From NCBI RefSeq assembly GCF_030264295.1, contig NZ_CP127173.1, positions 9,617,501 through 9,681,500 on the forward strand: a stretch of 64,000 bases of DNA, written 5' to 3'. How positions within the stretch are numbered: the stretch's first letter is position 1; the number at the start of each line of letters is the position of its first letter. Below the pieces are notes generated by a model. The model searched no databases, was not told the origin of the DNA, and was given only the letters and a program-made list of their open reading frames with translations. The position numbers and the translations under genes are program-made. Of this stretch, positions 26,240-34,885 are shown one piece after another. Origin of the DNA: Amycolatopsis nalaikhensis (GTDB lineage Bacteria; Actinomycetota; Actinomycetes; Mycobacteriales; Pseudonocardiaceae).

Positions 26240-27064
26240 TCAGAACCGGAACCGCACGATGCGGGTGGAGCGTTTCATGCCCGGCAGCAGGTTCAGCACG
26301 CGATAGGCGCGGCGGATGTTCGCCGGCGCCTTCGCCATCAGCACCGGCGAGTCGTTCATCGGTGCTTCGTCGACGAACTCCAGGCGCGGGTCCCAGCCGG
26401 CCAGTGCGGCCGGGTCGTCGAAGCCGCACCGGAAGCGGGTGCCGTACTTGCGCAGCGTCGGATCCCACTTCGAGGTGCGCCAGGCCCAGACGGAGACCGT
26501 GTCGAACTGGATCCGGCCGCTCGGGAACGTCTCGACGACCGTGGTCAGCAACCGCCGGAGGTCGGCTTCGGTCAGGTACGGCACCAGTCCTTCGGCGATC
26601 ACGAGCACCGGACGGTCGTGCGGCACGTCGTCCAGCCAGGCCAGGTCGGTGACGTTCGAGCCGATGAGCGTGCAGTGCTCCCGCGGCGGCAGGAGCCGCC
26701 GCCGCAGGGCGATGGTGGCCGGGTAGTCCAGGTCGTACCAGTCGACCGTGCCGGGCGGGTCGAGCCGGAACACCCGCGCGTCGAGACCGCATCCGAGGTG
26801 CAGGACCACCGCGTCCGGGTGCTCGGCGAGGAATTCGCGCGCCCAGTCGTCGTGGGCCTTGGCCCGCGCCACCGCCGCCAGCCCCAGCTGGCTGGTGCCG
26901 AACGGGCGCTTGTCGTAGTCCGGGTCGAGCCCGCGCATCGCCCGCTCGGCCCAGACGTCACCGAGGATCGGGTCCGGCAGCCGGTTGTCCAGCGCCTTGG
27001 CCCGCAGCACCGGGCTGAGCGTCTTCTGCACACCGGCGAGTTCGGCGTCTTCCACCCCGGCCAC
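26240..27064 (-). CDS. SAM-dependent methyltransferase, LCM/TcmP family
   Basis: A 274-residue protein of the leucine-carboxyl-methyltransferase (PF04072) family, as in TcmP and Ppm1-like enzymes. Motifs are LDNRLPDPILGD near the start, VVLHLGCGLDARVFRLD (SAM site), WYDLDYPATIALRRRLLP, and VLVIAEGLVPYLTEADLRRLL. It O-methylates a carboxylate or similar group. The GTG at 27064 is the chosen start. It is convergent with the TetR gene and shows no operon partner. Confidence 0.85.
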   Translation of the reverse strand: MAGVEDAELAGVQKTLSPVLRAKALDNRLPDPILGDVWAERAMRGLDPDYDKRPFGTSQLGLAAVARAKAHDDWAREFLAEHPDAVVLHLGCGLDARVFRLDPPGTVDWYDLDYPATIALRRRLLPPREHCTLIGSNVTDLAWLDDVPHDRPVLVIAEGLVPYLTEADLRRLLTTVVETFPSGRIQFDTVSVWAWRTSKWDPTLRKYGTRFRCGFDDPAALAGWDPRLEFVDEAPMNDSPVLMAKAPANIRRAYRVLNLLPGMKRSTRIVRFRF

Positions 27065-27154
27065 GCTACTCGGGCTCGCTATTTCGTCCCGCCTAACGGG
27101 CCATCCCCAGACTGGGGACCGCAGCCGACGCCGGAGCGGAAGGGGGACGATCCC

Positions 27155-27904
27155 GTGGAGCCGTCCGAACGATCCACCACGACGATGCCGGGCCACGCCT
27201 GCACGGTCTCGAGCATCGACGACGTCGACCGTCGCGCGCGGTCCGTCGCGATCGGCTGCTTCGACGGCGTGCACCTGGGGCACCGGGACGTCATCAGCGG
27301 GTGCGACACCGTCCTCACCTTCGCGCCGCACCCGCTCCAGGTGCTCCGGCCGAGCCAGGCGCCGCCGCTGCTGACCGGCCACGCGCGGAAGCTGGCCAAG
27401 CTCTCCGCACTGGGCGTCCGCGAGGTCGTCGTCATCCCGTTCGACTCGTCCTGGGCGAGCCGGACGGCCGAAGACTTCGTCGACGACGTCCTGGTCGGGG
27501 CCTTGACCGCGAGCCACGTCTCGGTCGGGTTCAACTTCCGGTTCGGCGCGCGCGGGGCGGGCACGGCGGCGCGGCTGCGAGAGGACCGGCGGTTCGGGAC
27601 CCGGGTCGTCCCCGCCGTCACCGCCGGGCCGGTGGTCGTGTCGTCGACCGTCATCCGCTCGCTCGTCGCACGCGGCGAACTGGCGCGGGCGGCGGCGCTC
27701 TTGGGCGCTCCGCTCGCGCACCCGGCGGCGCTCCGGCCGGATCGCATCCTCCACTTCGGACCGGAGCTCGCCGTTCCGGCCGACGGCGTGCACGTCTGCG
27801 ACGTCGACGGGGTCCGCACCCGGGTGTCGTTCGCCGGGCCGCCACGCGTCCTCGACGCCACCGAAGGGAAGACGGGCGAGGTGGTCGTCACCTTTCCCGG
27901 GTGA
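27155..27904 (+). CDS. FAD synthetase-type nucleotidyltransferase lacking the riboflavin-kinase domain
   Basis: A 249-residue protein homologous to the N-terminal FMN adenylyltransferase half of RibF. Motifs are AIGCFDGVHLGHRDVI and TFAPHPLQVL near the start, FVDDVLVGALTASHVSVGFNFRFG, and VVVSSTVIRSLVARG. The usual C-terminal riboflavin-kinase domain (about 120 residues) is absent; only a short beta-rich tail of about 55 residues follows. It may make FAD from FMN, or act on another flavin-like substrate. The GTG at 27155 follows AGGGGGA; an ATG at 27185 is an alternative. A full-length ribF is expected elsewhere in the genome. Confidence 0.78.
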   Translation: MEPSERSTTTMPGHACTVSSIDDVDRRARSVAIGCFDGVHLGHRDVISGCDTVLTFAPHPLQVLRPSQAPPLLTGHARKLAKLSALGVREVVVIPFDSSWASRTAEDFVDDVLVGALTASHVSVGFNFRFGARGAGTAARLREDRRFGTRVVPAVTAGPVVVSSTVIRSLVARGELARAAALLGAPLAHPAALRPDRILHFGPELAVPADGVHVCDVDGVRTRVSFAGPPRVLDATEGKTGEVVVTFPG

Positions 27905-27919
27905 CGACCACCGCCCGGC

Positions 27920-28654
27920 TCACCGCGCCAGCCACTCCCGGTAGGTGGTCTTCGCGATGACGGCCCCGTCCCCGGCGATGAGGGCGTCCCCGGACGCGGC
28001 CGCGAACAGGCCCGCCTGGTCGTCGGTCACGACCGGACGCGGGTCGCCCTGGGCGGCGAGGGTGATGCGGCCCAGCTCGTCGAGGGTGAACACCTCCGGT
28101 CCGGCGATGTTCCGGGTCCCCCGCAGCGGGGTGCCCGCGCTGACGTCGGCGACGGCCTGGGCGACGTCGTCCGCGGCGATGGGCTGGATGCGCGTCGCGG
28201 GCAGGCGGACGGCGTTCTCGTCGGAGGTCCAGGACATCGTCGCGGCCATGAACTCGAAGAACTGCGTGGCCCGCACGATCGAGTACGGCACGGGCCCGGC
28301 CTTGAGGATGTCCTCCTGCAGCACCTTGGCGCGGTAGTAGACCAGGTCGGGCACCAGGTCGGCGCCCACGATCGAGAGGATGACCGCGTGGCCGACCCCG
28401 GCCGTGGCCGCGGCCGCCAGCAGGTTGTCCATGGTCGTCCGGAAGAACGCGGGTGAGGCCTCGTCGAAGGTCGGCGAGTTCGTCAGGTTGACGACGACGT
28501 CGGCCCCGGCCAGCGCTTCGGCCAAGCCCTGCCCGCTGAGCAGGTCCAGGCCGGTCGACGGCGAGTGCGGGACCGCCTCGTGCCCGCTCTGGTTCAGGAT
28601 CTTGACCACGCGGGAGCCGATGAGGCCGGTCCCGCCGATGACGGCGATCTTCAT
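27920..28654 (-). CDS. NmrA-like NAD(P)-binding protein (atypical SDR)
   Basis: A 244-residue Rossmann protein. It begins KIAVIGGTGLIGSRVVKIL, with the GxxGxxG dinucleotide motif; then DVVVNLTNSPTFDE, HAVILSIVGAD and YYRAKVLQEDIL, holding the Y-x3-K-like pair, then SIVRATQFFEF. This resembles NmrA/HSCARG-like quinone reductases and redox sensors. The ATG follows a weak ribosome site. It is convergent with the FAD synthetase-like gene. Substrate unknown. Confidence 0.82.
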   Translation of the reverse strand: MKIAVIGGTGLIGSRVVKILNQSGHEAVPHSPSTGLDLLSGQGLAEALAGADVVVNLTNSPTFDEASPAFFRTTMDNLLAAAATAGVGHAVILSIVGADLVPDLVYYRAKVLQEDILKAGPVPYSIVRATQFFEFMAATMSWTSDENAVRLPATRIQPIAADDVAQAVADVSAGTPLRGTRNIAGPEVFTLDELGRITLAAQGDPRPVVTDDQAGLFAAASGDALIAGDGAVIAKTTYREWLAR

Positions 28655-28802
28655 TTCCGCGACCAGCCCTTCGGTAGCACGGTCGATGACATGGGGAGTC
28701 CTCCTTGGCGAACGGGTACGCCCACTAAGACAGGACAGCCGCGCGATGTGTGACAGTGCTGCCCGGGCGACGAGCCTGCGAACTCGATCCTCGAGGAGAA
28801 GG

Positions 28803-29591
28803 TCAGGGTGCGCAGCGCGGCCGCGGACCCTGATAACCCTCCCGGGACGATTTGTCGATACCGACCTCGCACTTGATCGACGGGTCGAGCCGGTTGTCCT
28901 TCACCGTCGCGTACGTCGAGTGGTTCTGCAGGCCGATCGCGTGGTCCGGTCCGGCCGCCCACGTGTTGCCCGCCAGCGTCAGGTGCTGGACGTCGTCGAT
29001 CATCACCGCCTGCGAGGCTTCGGTGGTCTGGCAGTAGTTGCCGGTGAACGTCCAGTTCTTCGACTCGCCCTCGCCGCTGCCGTCCCCGGCTTCGGAGTTG
29101 GGGCCTTCGGCCATCAGGCACATGTTGTCGATGTCCTCGCAGCGGTTGCCGTCGATGACGACGTCCTGGCTGGCGACGTCCTCGTCGTCGGTGGCGAAGG
29201 TCTGCATGCAGTCGGCGTGCGCGCCGGTGCTGTTGTCGGTCTTGCTGATCGTGTTGTGCGACAACGTGATCCCGGTGCCGAAGAACCGGATGCCGTCGCC
29301 GTCGCCGCCCTTCGGCGCGGTGACGGTCGTGTTCTTGACCGTGACGCCGTCGCCGTGGATTTCGATGCCGGGCGCCTTCGGGTTCGTCATCGTGTAGCCG
29401 TCGACGACCACGTAGTCGGCGTCGACGTCGATGCCGCCGACCCGCTGGCCGTTCCCGGCGTAGACGAGCGGGGCGTCCTTCGTGCCGCCCTTGGTGATGT
29501 GCAACCGGCCCGGCGCCGCGGCGGCGGGGACGGCCGATCCGGCCATGGCGAGCAGAAGCGTGGCCGTGCCGATGATTTCGCGTGCTGTCAT
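28803..29591 (-). CDS. Secreted right-handed beta-helix protein, pectate-lyase-like
   Basis: A 262-residue exported protein. Residues 1-26 are a Sec signal peptide ending VPAAAA. The mature part consists of repeated beta-helix coils: YVVVDGYTMTNPKAPGIEIHGDGV, VTVKNTTVTAPKGGDGDGIRFF, GITLSHNTISKTDN, QDVVIDGNRCEDID, HLTLAGNTW. Asn-ladders and paired cysteines fit pectate-lyase-like polysaccharide-binding or cleaving enzymes. No pectate-lyase catalytic set was identified with confidence. It acts outside the cell. Confidence 0.78.
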   Translation of the reverse strand: MTAREIIGTATLLLAMAGSAVPAAAAPGRLHITKGGTKDAPLVYAGNGQRVGGIDVDADYVVVDGYTMTNPKAPGIEIHGDGVTVKNTTVTAPKGGDGDGIRFFGTGITLSHNTISKTDNSTGAHADCMQTFATDDEDVASQDVVIDGNRCEDIDNMCLMAEGPNSEAGDGSGEGESKNWTFTGNYCQTTEASQAVMIDDVQHLTLAGNTWAAGPDHAIGLQNHSTYATVKDNRLDPSIKCEVGIDKSSREGYQGPRPRCAP

Positions 29592-29625
29592 GTCAGCTCC
29601 CCAGGTCGACGAAACACCCTGGACG

Positions 29626-30921
29626 CTAACGCCGGGCTCCGGGACCGGTCCCGGCCTCGCGCACCGGTCCGACGAGCTGGAAAGACCCCGTGCACAGCAC
29701 CATGCCACCCGGGCCGGTCTCACGCTCCGCCAGGGCGAGTGCGTCGAGCGGCGGGCCGCCGAAGAGCGCGCGGGCACCGAGTTCGCGCGCGGCGTCCGCC
29801 ACGGCCTCGGGCGGCAGCGCGCGGGTGCCGAACAGGGTCGCGGCCACCACGGTGTCGCCCTCCCCCACTCCCAGCGCGGCGAGGAAGTCCGCCGGGGAAC
29901 GCTCGCCGAGCAGCGCGCACACCACGGTCCGCGGGCCCGGCGGTCCGTGCTCGGCCAGGGCGACGCGCAGGGCGGCGGCGCCCGCCGGGTTGTGGGCCAC
30001 GTCCAGCACCAGCACCGGGTCGCCGCCCAGGAACTCGGCCCGGCCGGGCGGTCCGGGCTCGGCGAGCGCCGACCGCACCACCGCACGCGGCAGTGGGGCG
30101 GCGAGCAGGGCCTCCGTCGCACCCAAAGCGAGCAGGGCGTTCTCGCAGCCGTGCCGCCCGGCCGCGGCGATTTCCAGCCCGGTGTGGTGGGACCGGGGCG
30201 TGCACAAGTCCACTGTGGAGTCTGTCGTGGTGCGGTGCCGCACCACCAGGTCCTGCCCGGCCACCAGGGTTGTGCCGGGCCTGCGAGCCTCGAAGATCGC
30301 GCGCAGCGCGGGATCGCGCTCGCCCAGCACCAGCCTGGCGCCGGGCCGGACAATCCCGGCCTTCTCGGCGGCGATGTGCGCCCGGGTCGGCCCGGCCACG
30401 TCGGTGTGGTCGAGGTCCACATTGGTCACCACGGCCACCGCGCCGTCGACCACGTTGGTGGCGTCCCACCGGCCCAGCATGCCGACCTCGACCACGGCCA
30501 CCTCGACCCGCTCGGCGGCGAAGCACCACAGGGCGGCCGCGGTGAGCGCCTCGAACCAGCTGGGGCGAACCCCACAGCGGCGTGCCGCCACTGCGACGTG
30601 CCGCAGGGCCTCGTCGAGACGGTCCGACGGCCGCCCGTCGACCAGCACCCGCTCGCCGACGCTGACCAGGTGCGGGCTGGAGTACGTGCCCACCCGCAGG
30701 CCCGCGTGGCGGAGCAGGGCCGAGGCCGCGAAGGCGGTGCTGCCCTTGCCGTTGGTCCCGGTGACGTGCAGGACGCGGTAATTTCGCTGCGGGTCGCCGA
30801 GCTCACGCACCAGCGCCCTGGTGGCGGCCGTGGACGGACGGGTCAACCGGCCGGTGCGCTCGTACCCGGTGAGACCGTCGAGCCAGGCCAGGCCCGAGCC
30901 GCGGTCCGCCAGGGCGGTCAT
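29626..30921 (-). CDS. folC: Folylpolyglutamate/dihydrofolate synthase
   Basis: A 431-residue Mur-ligase-family enzyme that adds glutamate to folates. The P-loop is VLHVTGTNGKGSTAFAASALL; SSPHLVSVGERVLV and TNVDLDHTDVAG are family motifs; the C-terminal domain has VLVLDVAHNPAGAAALR. The ATG overlaps the stop of the fchA-like gene by four bases. Within this THF cluster it would retain and tune the folate cofactor pool. It may be a second folC copy dedicated to this pathway; a housekeeping copy cannot be excluded or seen here. Confidence 0.9.
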   Translation of the reverse strand: MTALADRGSGLAWLDGLTGYERTGRLTRPSTAATRALVRELGDPQRNYRVLHVTGTNGKGSTAFAASALLRHAGLRVGTYSSPHLVSVGERVLVDGRPSDRLDEALRHVAVAARRCGVRPSWFEALTAAALWCFAAERVEVAVVEVGMLGRWDATNVVDGAVAVVTNVDLDHTDVAGPTRAHIAAEKAGIVRPGARLVLGERDPALRAIFEARRPGTTLVAGQDLVVRHRTTTDSTVDLCTPRSHHTGLEIAAAGRHGCENALLALGATEALLAAPLPRAVVRSALAEPGPPGRAEFLGGDPVLVLDVAHNPAGAAALRVALAEHGPPGPRTVVCALLGERSPADFLAALGVGEGDTVVAATLFGTRALPPEAVADAARELGARALFGGPPLDALALAERETGPGGMVLCTGSFQLVGPVREAGTGPGARR

Positions 30922-31502
30922 GCGCGAGTCGAGTTGGCGGGTCCGGACACGCGGGCGGCGGCAGCGCCCGCGGCAGCGGCCAGTTCGGCGGCCCGCGCCG
31001 GACGCGGGTCGTCGGGCCGGGCGCGGAGGTTCGCACCGACCAGCGCGGCCGCGGAAGCCGCGACAGCGCTGCCGAGCTGCACCGCGGTGAGAGCATCCGG
31101 GCGAAGCCGGGGGTTCCCGCACTCGACGAGCAGCTCGCCCAGCTCGGCCACCTCGACGGCGACCTCGGCGAGGGCCAGCGGGATGTCCGCCGCGGCGTCC
31201 AGCGCCGCCTTGCGAGCCGCCGGATCGGGCGCTTTCACGAGGTCGAGGTACGCCCGGTACGCCGCGACGTCGTCGTCCGCGAGCCGCTGCGCGGTGCGGC
31301 GCAGCTCGTCCGCGCGGGTCGCCGCCGCGGCCGGGTCGAGGTCGCCTGCCGCGCTCGAGTAGCGGGCGACCATCGCCGCGAGACCGGCCGCCAACGCGGC
31401 CGTCAGCCCCGCGACGGCGCCGCCGCCGGGGGTCGGGGCGGCCGCGGCCACCGCGTCGGTGATCTCGCCGAACGCCGTGCCCGCGAGGGGCGTTCCGGTC
31501 AT
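30918..31502 (-). CDS. fchA: Methenyl-THF cyclohydrolase, FchA/formimino-THF cyclodeaminase family
   Basis: A 194-residue all-helical protein of the FTCD C-terminal (cyclodeaminase) family. Typical motifs are AAAAPTPGGGAVAGLTAALAAGLAAMVARYS, DDVAAYRAYLDLVKAPD, DIPLALAEVAVEVAELG and RPDALTAVQLGSAVAASA. Stand-alone members such as Methylobacterium Fch hydrolyse methenyl-THF to 10-formyl-THF. The ATG at 31502 follows GGAGGACC. It is coupled to folC and divergent from the O-demethylase operon. This activity is what the neighbouring FolD appears to lack. The alternative, formimino-THF deamination, is less likely without histidine-degradation genes. Confidence 0.82.
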   Translation of the reverse strand: MTGTPLAGTAFGEITDAVAAAAPTPGGGAVAGLTAALAAGLAAMVARYSSAAGDLDPAAAATRADELRRTAQRLADDDVAAYRAYLDLVKAPDPAARKAALDAAADIPLALAEVAVEVAELGELLVECGNPRLRPDALTAVQLGSAVAASAAALVGANLRARPDDPRPARAAELAAAAGAAAARVSGPANSTRA

Positions 31503-31743
31503 GGCTGGTCCTCCGTCGGTCCGCGAGCGCGTCCGGACGACGATGACGCCCGATGCCGGCGGCGGCAACCGCGGTTAACAGGCGGGGTCACGGCGTTCGC
31601 TCCCCCGCTTCACACCGCATTTCCCCCCGGCTAACGGCCCGCCGCTAGCGTCCCCCGGACCGGACGTCACAAGCGTTCTCGGCTGTCTGTCAGGCACTCG
31701 GTCCCTGCTGAAACTCATGCCTACACCCACTCGGGAGAACGAT

Positions 31744-33111
31744 ATGTCCGCGCCCACGAACTTCGTCAGCCTGGCCGACGCCATCCGGCAGGCAGGCGAC
31801 CCGCTGACGATGCTGCGCACCTCCGCGACCGGCCCGTTCGCCTTCCCGCGGGTTCCGCGGGAGGTCAGGAACTGGCGGGACGAGCAGGAGGCGTGGCACT
31901 CGAGCTGCGCGCTGATCGACATGTCCTACCACCAGACCGACCTCTTCCTCCGCGGCAGCGGAGTGCTCGACCTGCTGCGGCAGGTCGGGGTCAACCGGTT
32001 CGCCGACTTCCCGGTCGGCTCGGCGAAGCAGCTCGTCTGCGCCGCACCCAGCGGACTGCACGTCACCGACGGCATCGTCATGCGGCTCGAGGAGGACCTC
32101 TACCGGCTCGTCGGGGCCCAGCCGGTCTCCAACTGGGTGCAGTACCACGCGGAGTCGGGCGGCTGGGACGTCGAGGTGCAGCGCGACGAGAACTCGATGT
32201 TCCGCCTCGACGACCGGCGGTTCTACGCCCTGCAGGTCCAGGGGCCGACCGCGCCGGCGCTGATGGCGGAGGTCGTCGACGGGGACATGCCGGAGATCGG
32301 GTTCTTCCGGATCGGCGAGGTGACCATCGGCGGTGCCGCCGTCCGCGCCCTGCGGCACGGCATGGCCGGCCAGGCGGGCTTCGAGCTTTCCGGGCCGTGG
32401 GCGGACTTCGAGCGGGTGCGGGACGCGCTCGTCGAGGCCGGCCCGAACCACGGGCTGGTCCAGGTCGGCGGCGTCGTGATGTACAACCTGCCCATCGAGT
32501 CCGGCTGGTACCCGTTCCCGCTGCCCGCGATCTACACCGGTGACGGCACCAAGGGCTACCGCGAGTGGCTGCCCGTCATGACGATGGAGGGAATGGGCTC
32601 GCTCGGCGGCAGCTACGAGGTCGAGAACATCGAGGACTACTACGTCGACGCCGTCGAGATCGGGTACGGCAAGCTGATCGACCCGCATCGCTCGTTCAAC
32701 GGCAGCGAGTACCTGCACGAGGCGCTGAAGTCCCCGCGCCGCAAGAAGGTCACGCTCGAGTTCGACGTCGACGACGTCATGGCGGTCCACCGGGCGAGCC
32801 TGTTCGAGGAACCACCCGCGAAGTACCTGGACTACCCGTACGCGGGCTACTCGACCTTCCCGGCGGACAGCGTCCGGCGCGACGGGCGGCAGATCGGGCT
32901 GTCCCACTGGACCGGGTTCTCCGTGCACACCAGGAAAGTCCTGTCGCTGGCGCTGGTGGAGATCGAGCACAGCGCTCCGGGCACCGAGGTGACCGTGCTC
33001 TGGGGCGAGCCCGGCTCGCGGCGCCCGACGGTCGAGAACCACGTGGTGCGGGAGATCCGCGCCACCGTGGCACCCGCCCCGTACTACTCCAAGATCATCG
33101 CCAAGGGCTGA
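31744..33111 (+). CDS. THF-dependent aryl O-demethylase-like protein (LigM/DesA, GcvT fold)
   Basis: A 455-residue protein of the glycine-cleavage T/aminomethyltransferase fold. Motifs are EVRNWRDEQEAWHSSCALID, MSYHQTDLFLRGSGVLDLLR, RLVGAQPVSNWVQYHA, ALQVQGPTAPALM and GVVMYNLPIESGWYPFPLP; a C-terminal T-barrel ends near the stop. Its length and the next gene (metF) match LigM and DesA of lignin-degrading sphingomonads, which pass the methyl of vanillate or syringate to THF. The methyl donor here is unproven; a methylated amine or sulfur compound is possible. The ATG at 31744 follows GGGAGAAC. It is first gene of the one-carbon operon. Confidence 0.78.
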   Translation: MSAPTNFVSLADAIRQAGDPLTMLRTSATGPFAFPRVPREVRNWRDEQEAWHSSCALIDMSYHQTDLFLRGSGVLDLLRQVGVNRFADFPVGSAKQLVCAAPSGLHVTDGIVMRLEEDLYRLVGAQPVSNWVQYHAESGGWDVEVQRDENSMFRLDDRRFYALQVQGPTAPALMAEVVDGDMPEIGFFRIGEVTIGGAAVRALRHGMAGQAGFELSGPWADFERVRDALVEAGPNHGLVQVGGVVMYNLPIESGWYPFPLPAIYTGDGTKGYREWLPVMTMEGMGSLGGSYEVENIEDYYVDAVEIGYGKLIDPHRSFNGSEYLHEALKSPRRKKVTLEFDVDDVMAVHRASLFEEPPAKYLDYPYAGYSTFPADSVRRDGRQIGLSHWTGFSVHTRKVLSLALVEIEHSAPGTEVTVLWGEPGSRRPTVENHVVREIRATVAPAPYYSKIIAKG

Positions 33112-33117
33112 CGGCTC

Positions 33118-33972
33118 ATGGACTCCTTCCCGTACCCGGGGCAGACCTCCGTCGCCCTGCGGATCGGCGAACTGGTCGCGGCCGCGGCCTGCGAGGTCAT
33201 CCCGCTCAAGGGTGCCGATCAGAAGGTCTCGGGCGTGCCGCGGGCGACGCCCTTGACCATCACCTGTTCGCCCAAGTTCGGCCTGGACCGGACCCTCGAG
33301 CACGTCGCTTCGGCGGTGGCGCAAGGGTTTCGCGTGGTCCCGCACCTGGCGGCCCGGATGGTCGACGACGAACAGGCGTTGCGCCGCTTCGTCACCAGGG
33401 TCACCGACCTCGGCGTGGACGAGCTGTTCGTGGTCGGCGGCGACGGCGAGGCCCCGGTCGGCAAGTTCACCTCCGCGGGCGAAGTGCTGGAATCGCTGAC
33501 CCACTTCGAGCACGGGCTGCGGCGGATCGGCGTCGGCTGCTACCCCGAGGGCCATCCGAAGATCGACGACGCCGACCTGATCGAGACGTTGCTGCGCAAG
33601 CAGGAATCGGCCGACTACATGGTCAGCCAGCTGTGCTTCGACGCGGCGGCCTTGACGCGCTGGATCGACGACGTCCGCGCGGCCGGGGTGCGGCTGCCCC
33701 TGCGGATCGGGCTCGCCGCCCCCATCAAGACCGCCCGGCTGCTCGAGCTGTCGATGAAGATCGGCGTCGGGCAGTCGGTCCGCTACCTGCGGAAGCAGCA
33801 CGGGATGCTGCGGGGCCTGGTGCTCGGGCGGTCGTACGCGCCCGAGCGCCTGCTGACCGCGCTGGGCAAGTACCTCACCGACGCCGTGGCCGGCATCGAG
33901 GGTCTGCACGTCTTCACGTTCAACCAGCTCGACGTGACCGTGGACTGGCTGACCGCCGGAGGTGCCCGATGA
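33118..33972 (+). CDS. metF: 5,10-Methylene-THF reductase
   Basis: A 284-residue FAD-dependent TIM-barrel enzyme. Motifs are AACEVIPLKGADQ near the start, PLTITCSPKFGLDRTLEHV, GVDELFVVGGDGEAP, RIGVGCYPEGHPKI and ESADYMVSQLCFD. Beside an O-demethylase it is expected to run in the oxidative direction, turning methyl-THF into methylene-THF, as in the Sphingobium ligM-metF pair. It starts 6 bp after the demethylase stop and overlaps folD by four bases. A biosynthetic metF for methionine would be elsewhere. Confidence 0.88.
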   Translation: MDSFPYPGQTSVALRIGELVAAAACEVIPLKGADQKVSGVPRATPLTITCSPKFGLDRTLEHVASAVAQGFRVVPHLAARMVDDEQALRRFVTRVTDLGVDELFVVGGDGEAPVGKFTSAGEVLESLTHFEHGLRRIGVGCYPEGHPKIDDADLIETLLRKQESADYMVSQLCFDAAALTRWIDDVRAAGVRLPLRIGLAAPIKTARLLELSMKIGVGQSVRYLRKQHGMLRGLVLGRSYAPERLLTALGKYLTDAVAGIEGLHVFTFNQLDVTVDWLTAGGAR

Positions 33973-34868
33973 CGGCGCACGTCATCGACGGCCGCAAGAT
34001 CGCCGCGGCGCTGAGCGAGGAGGTGGCCGCCGAACGGGACGCGGCGGCGGCCCGCGGCGAGCGGCTCGGGCTGGCGACGCTGTCGGTCGGCGACGACCCG
34101 GCGGCCGCGGCCTACCTGCGGCGCATCGACCGCACCGCGGCCCGGCTGCGCGTCCCGCACCGCTCGGTGACACTGGCCGGATCGGCCCGGATCGAGGAGG
34201 TCCTCGCCGCGGTCCACGAGCTGAACGGCGATCCGTCCGTCTCGGGGATCCTGGTCCTGCGGCCGCTGCCGGAGCACCTGGACGAGGCGGAGGTGTTCGC
34301 GGCCCTCGACCCGGTCAAGGACGTCGAGGCGGTGCACCCGGAGAACGCGGGCCTGCTCGCGCTGGGCACGCCGCGGTACGTCCCGTCGACGGCCGCGGCC
34401 GTGTACCACCTCGTGGACACCTGGCTCGCGGAGATCGGCGAAGAGCCGTCGGCGTTCTACCGCCGCTCGCGGATCGTGGTGGTGGGCCGGTCGAACAACG
34501 TCGGGAAACCCGCGGTGTCCCTCGCCTACGCCAAGCAGGCGGCGGTGACGTCGGTGGACGAATGGGCGAGCGTCGGCGGCCGGCTGGGCACCCACACGCG
34601 GCGGGGCGACGTGCTGATCGTCGCGGCCGGGGTACCCGGCCTGATCCGGGCCGAGCACGTGCGCGCCGGTGCCGTGGTCGTCGACGTCGGGATCAACGTC
34701 GTCGACGACGGCGGCGGATCGCGCATCGTCGGCGACGTGGCCTGGGACGAGGTCGTCGGGCGCGCCCGGGCGATCACCCCGGTCCCGGGCGGCGTCGGAC
34801 CGGTGACCGACGTCTGGCTCATCCGCACCACCATCCTGGCCGCCCGGCACCGGACGGAGACGACGTGA
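33969..34868 (+). CDS. folD: FolD-family methylene-THF dehydrogenase, cyclohydrolase residues lost
   Basis: A 299-residue FolD homologue. The NADP site is VVVGRSNNVGKPAVSLAYA, and the C-terminal TPVPGGVGPVTDVWLIRTT is intact. Aligned with E. coli FolD, Tyr50 is kept (Y49). The general-base Lys54 is Ile53, Gln98 of the VQLPLP motif is Leu97 (GILVLRPLP) and Asp121 of DVDGFH is Glu120 (DVEAVH). In studied FolD proteins the lysine is essential for cyclohydrolase but not for dehydrogenase activity. I infer a dehydrogenase-only enzyme, with the cluster's FchA supplying the hydrolysis. It overlaps metF by four bases. Confidence 0.9.
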   Translation: MTAHVIDGRKIAAALSEEVAAERDAAAARGERLGLATLSVGDDPAAAAYLRRIDRTAARLRVPHRSVTLAGSARIEEVLAAVHELNGDPSVSGILVLRPLPEHLDEAEVFAALDPVKDVEAVHPENAGLLALGTPRYVPSTAAAVYHLVDTWLAEIGEEPSAFYRRSRIVVVGRSNNVGKPAVSLAYAKQAAVTSVDEWASVGGRLGTHTRRGDVLIVAAGVPGLIRAEHVRAGAVVVDVGINVVDDGGGSRIVGDVAWDEVVGRARAITPVPGGVGPVTDVWLIRTTILAARHRTETT

Positions 34869-34885
34869 CGAGGGAGAGAAAAACG

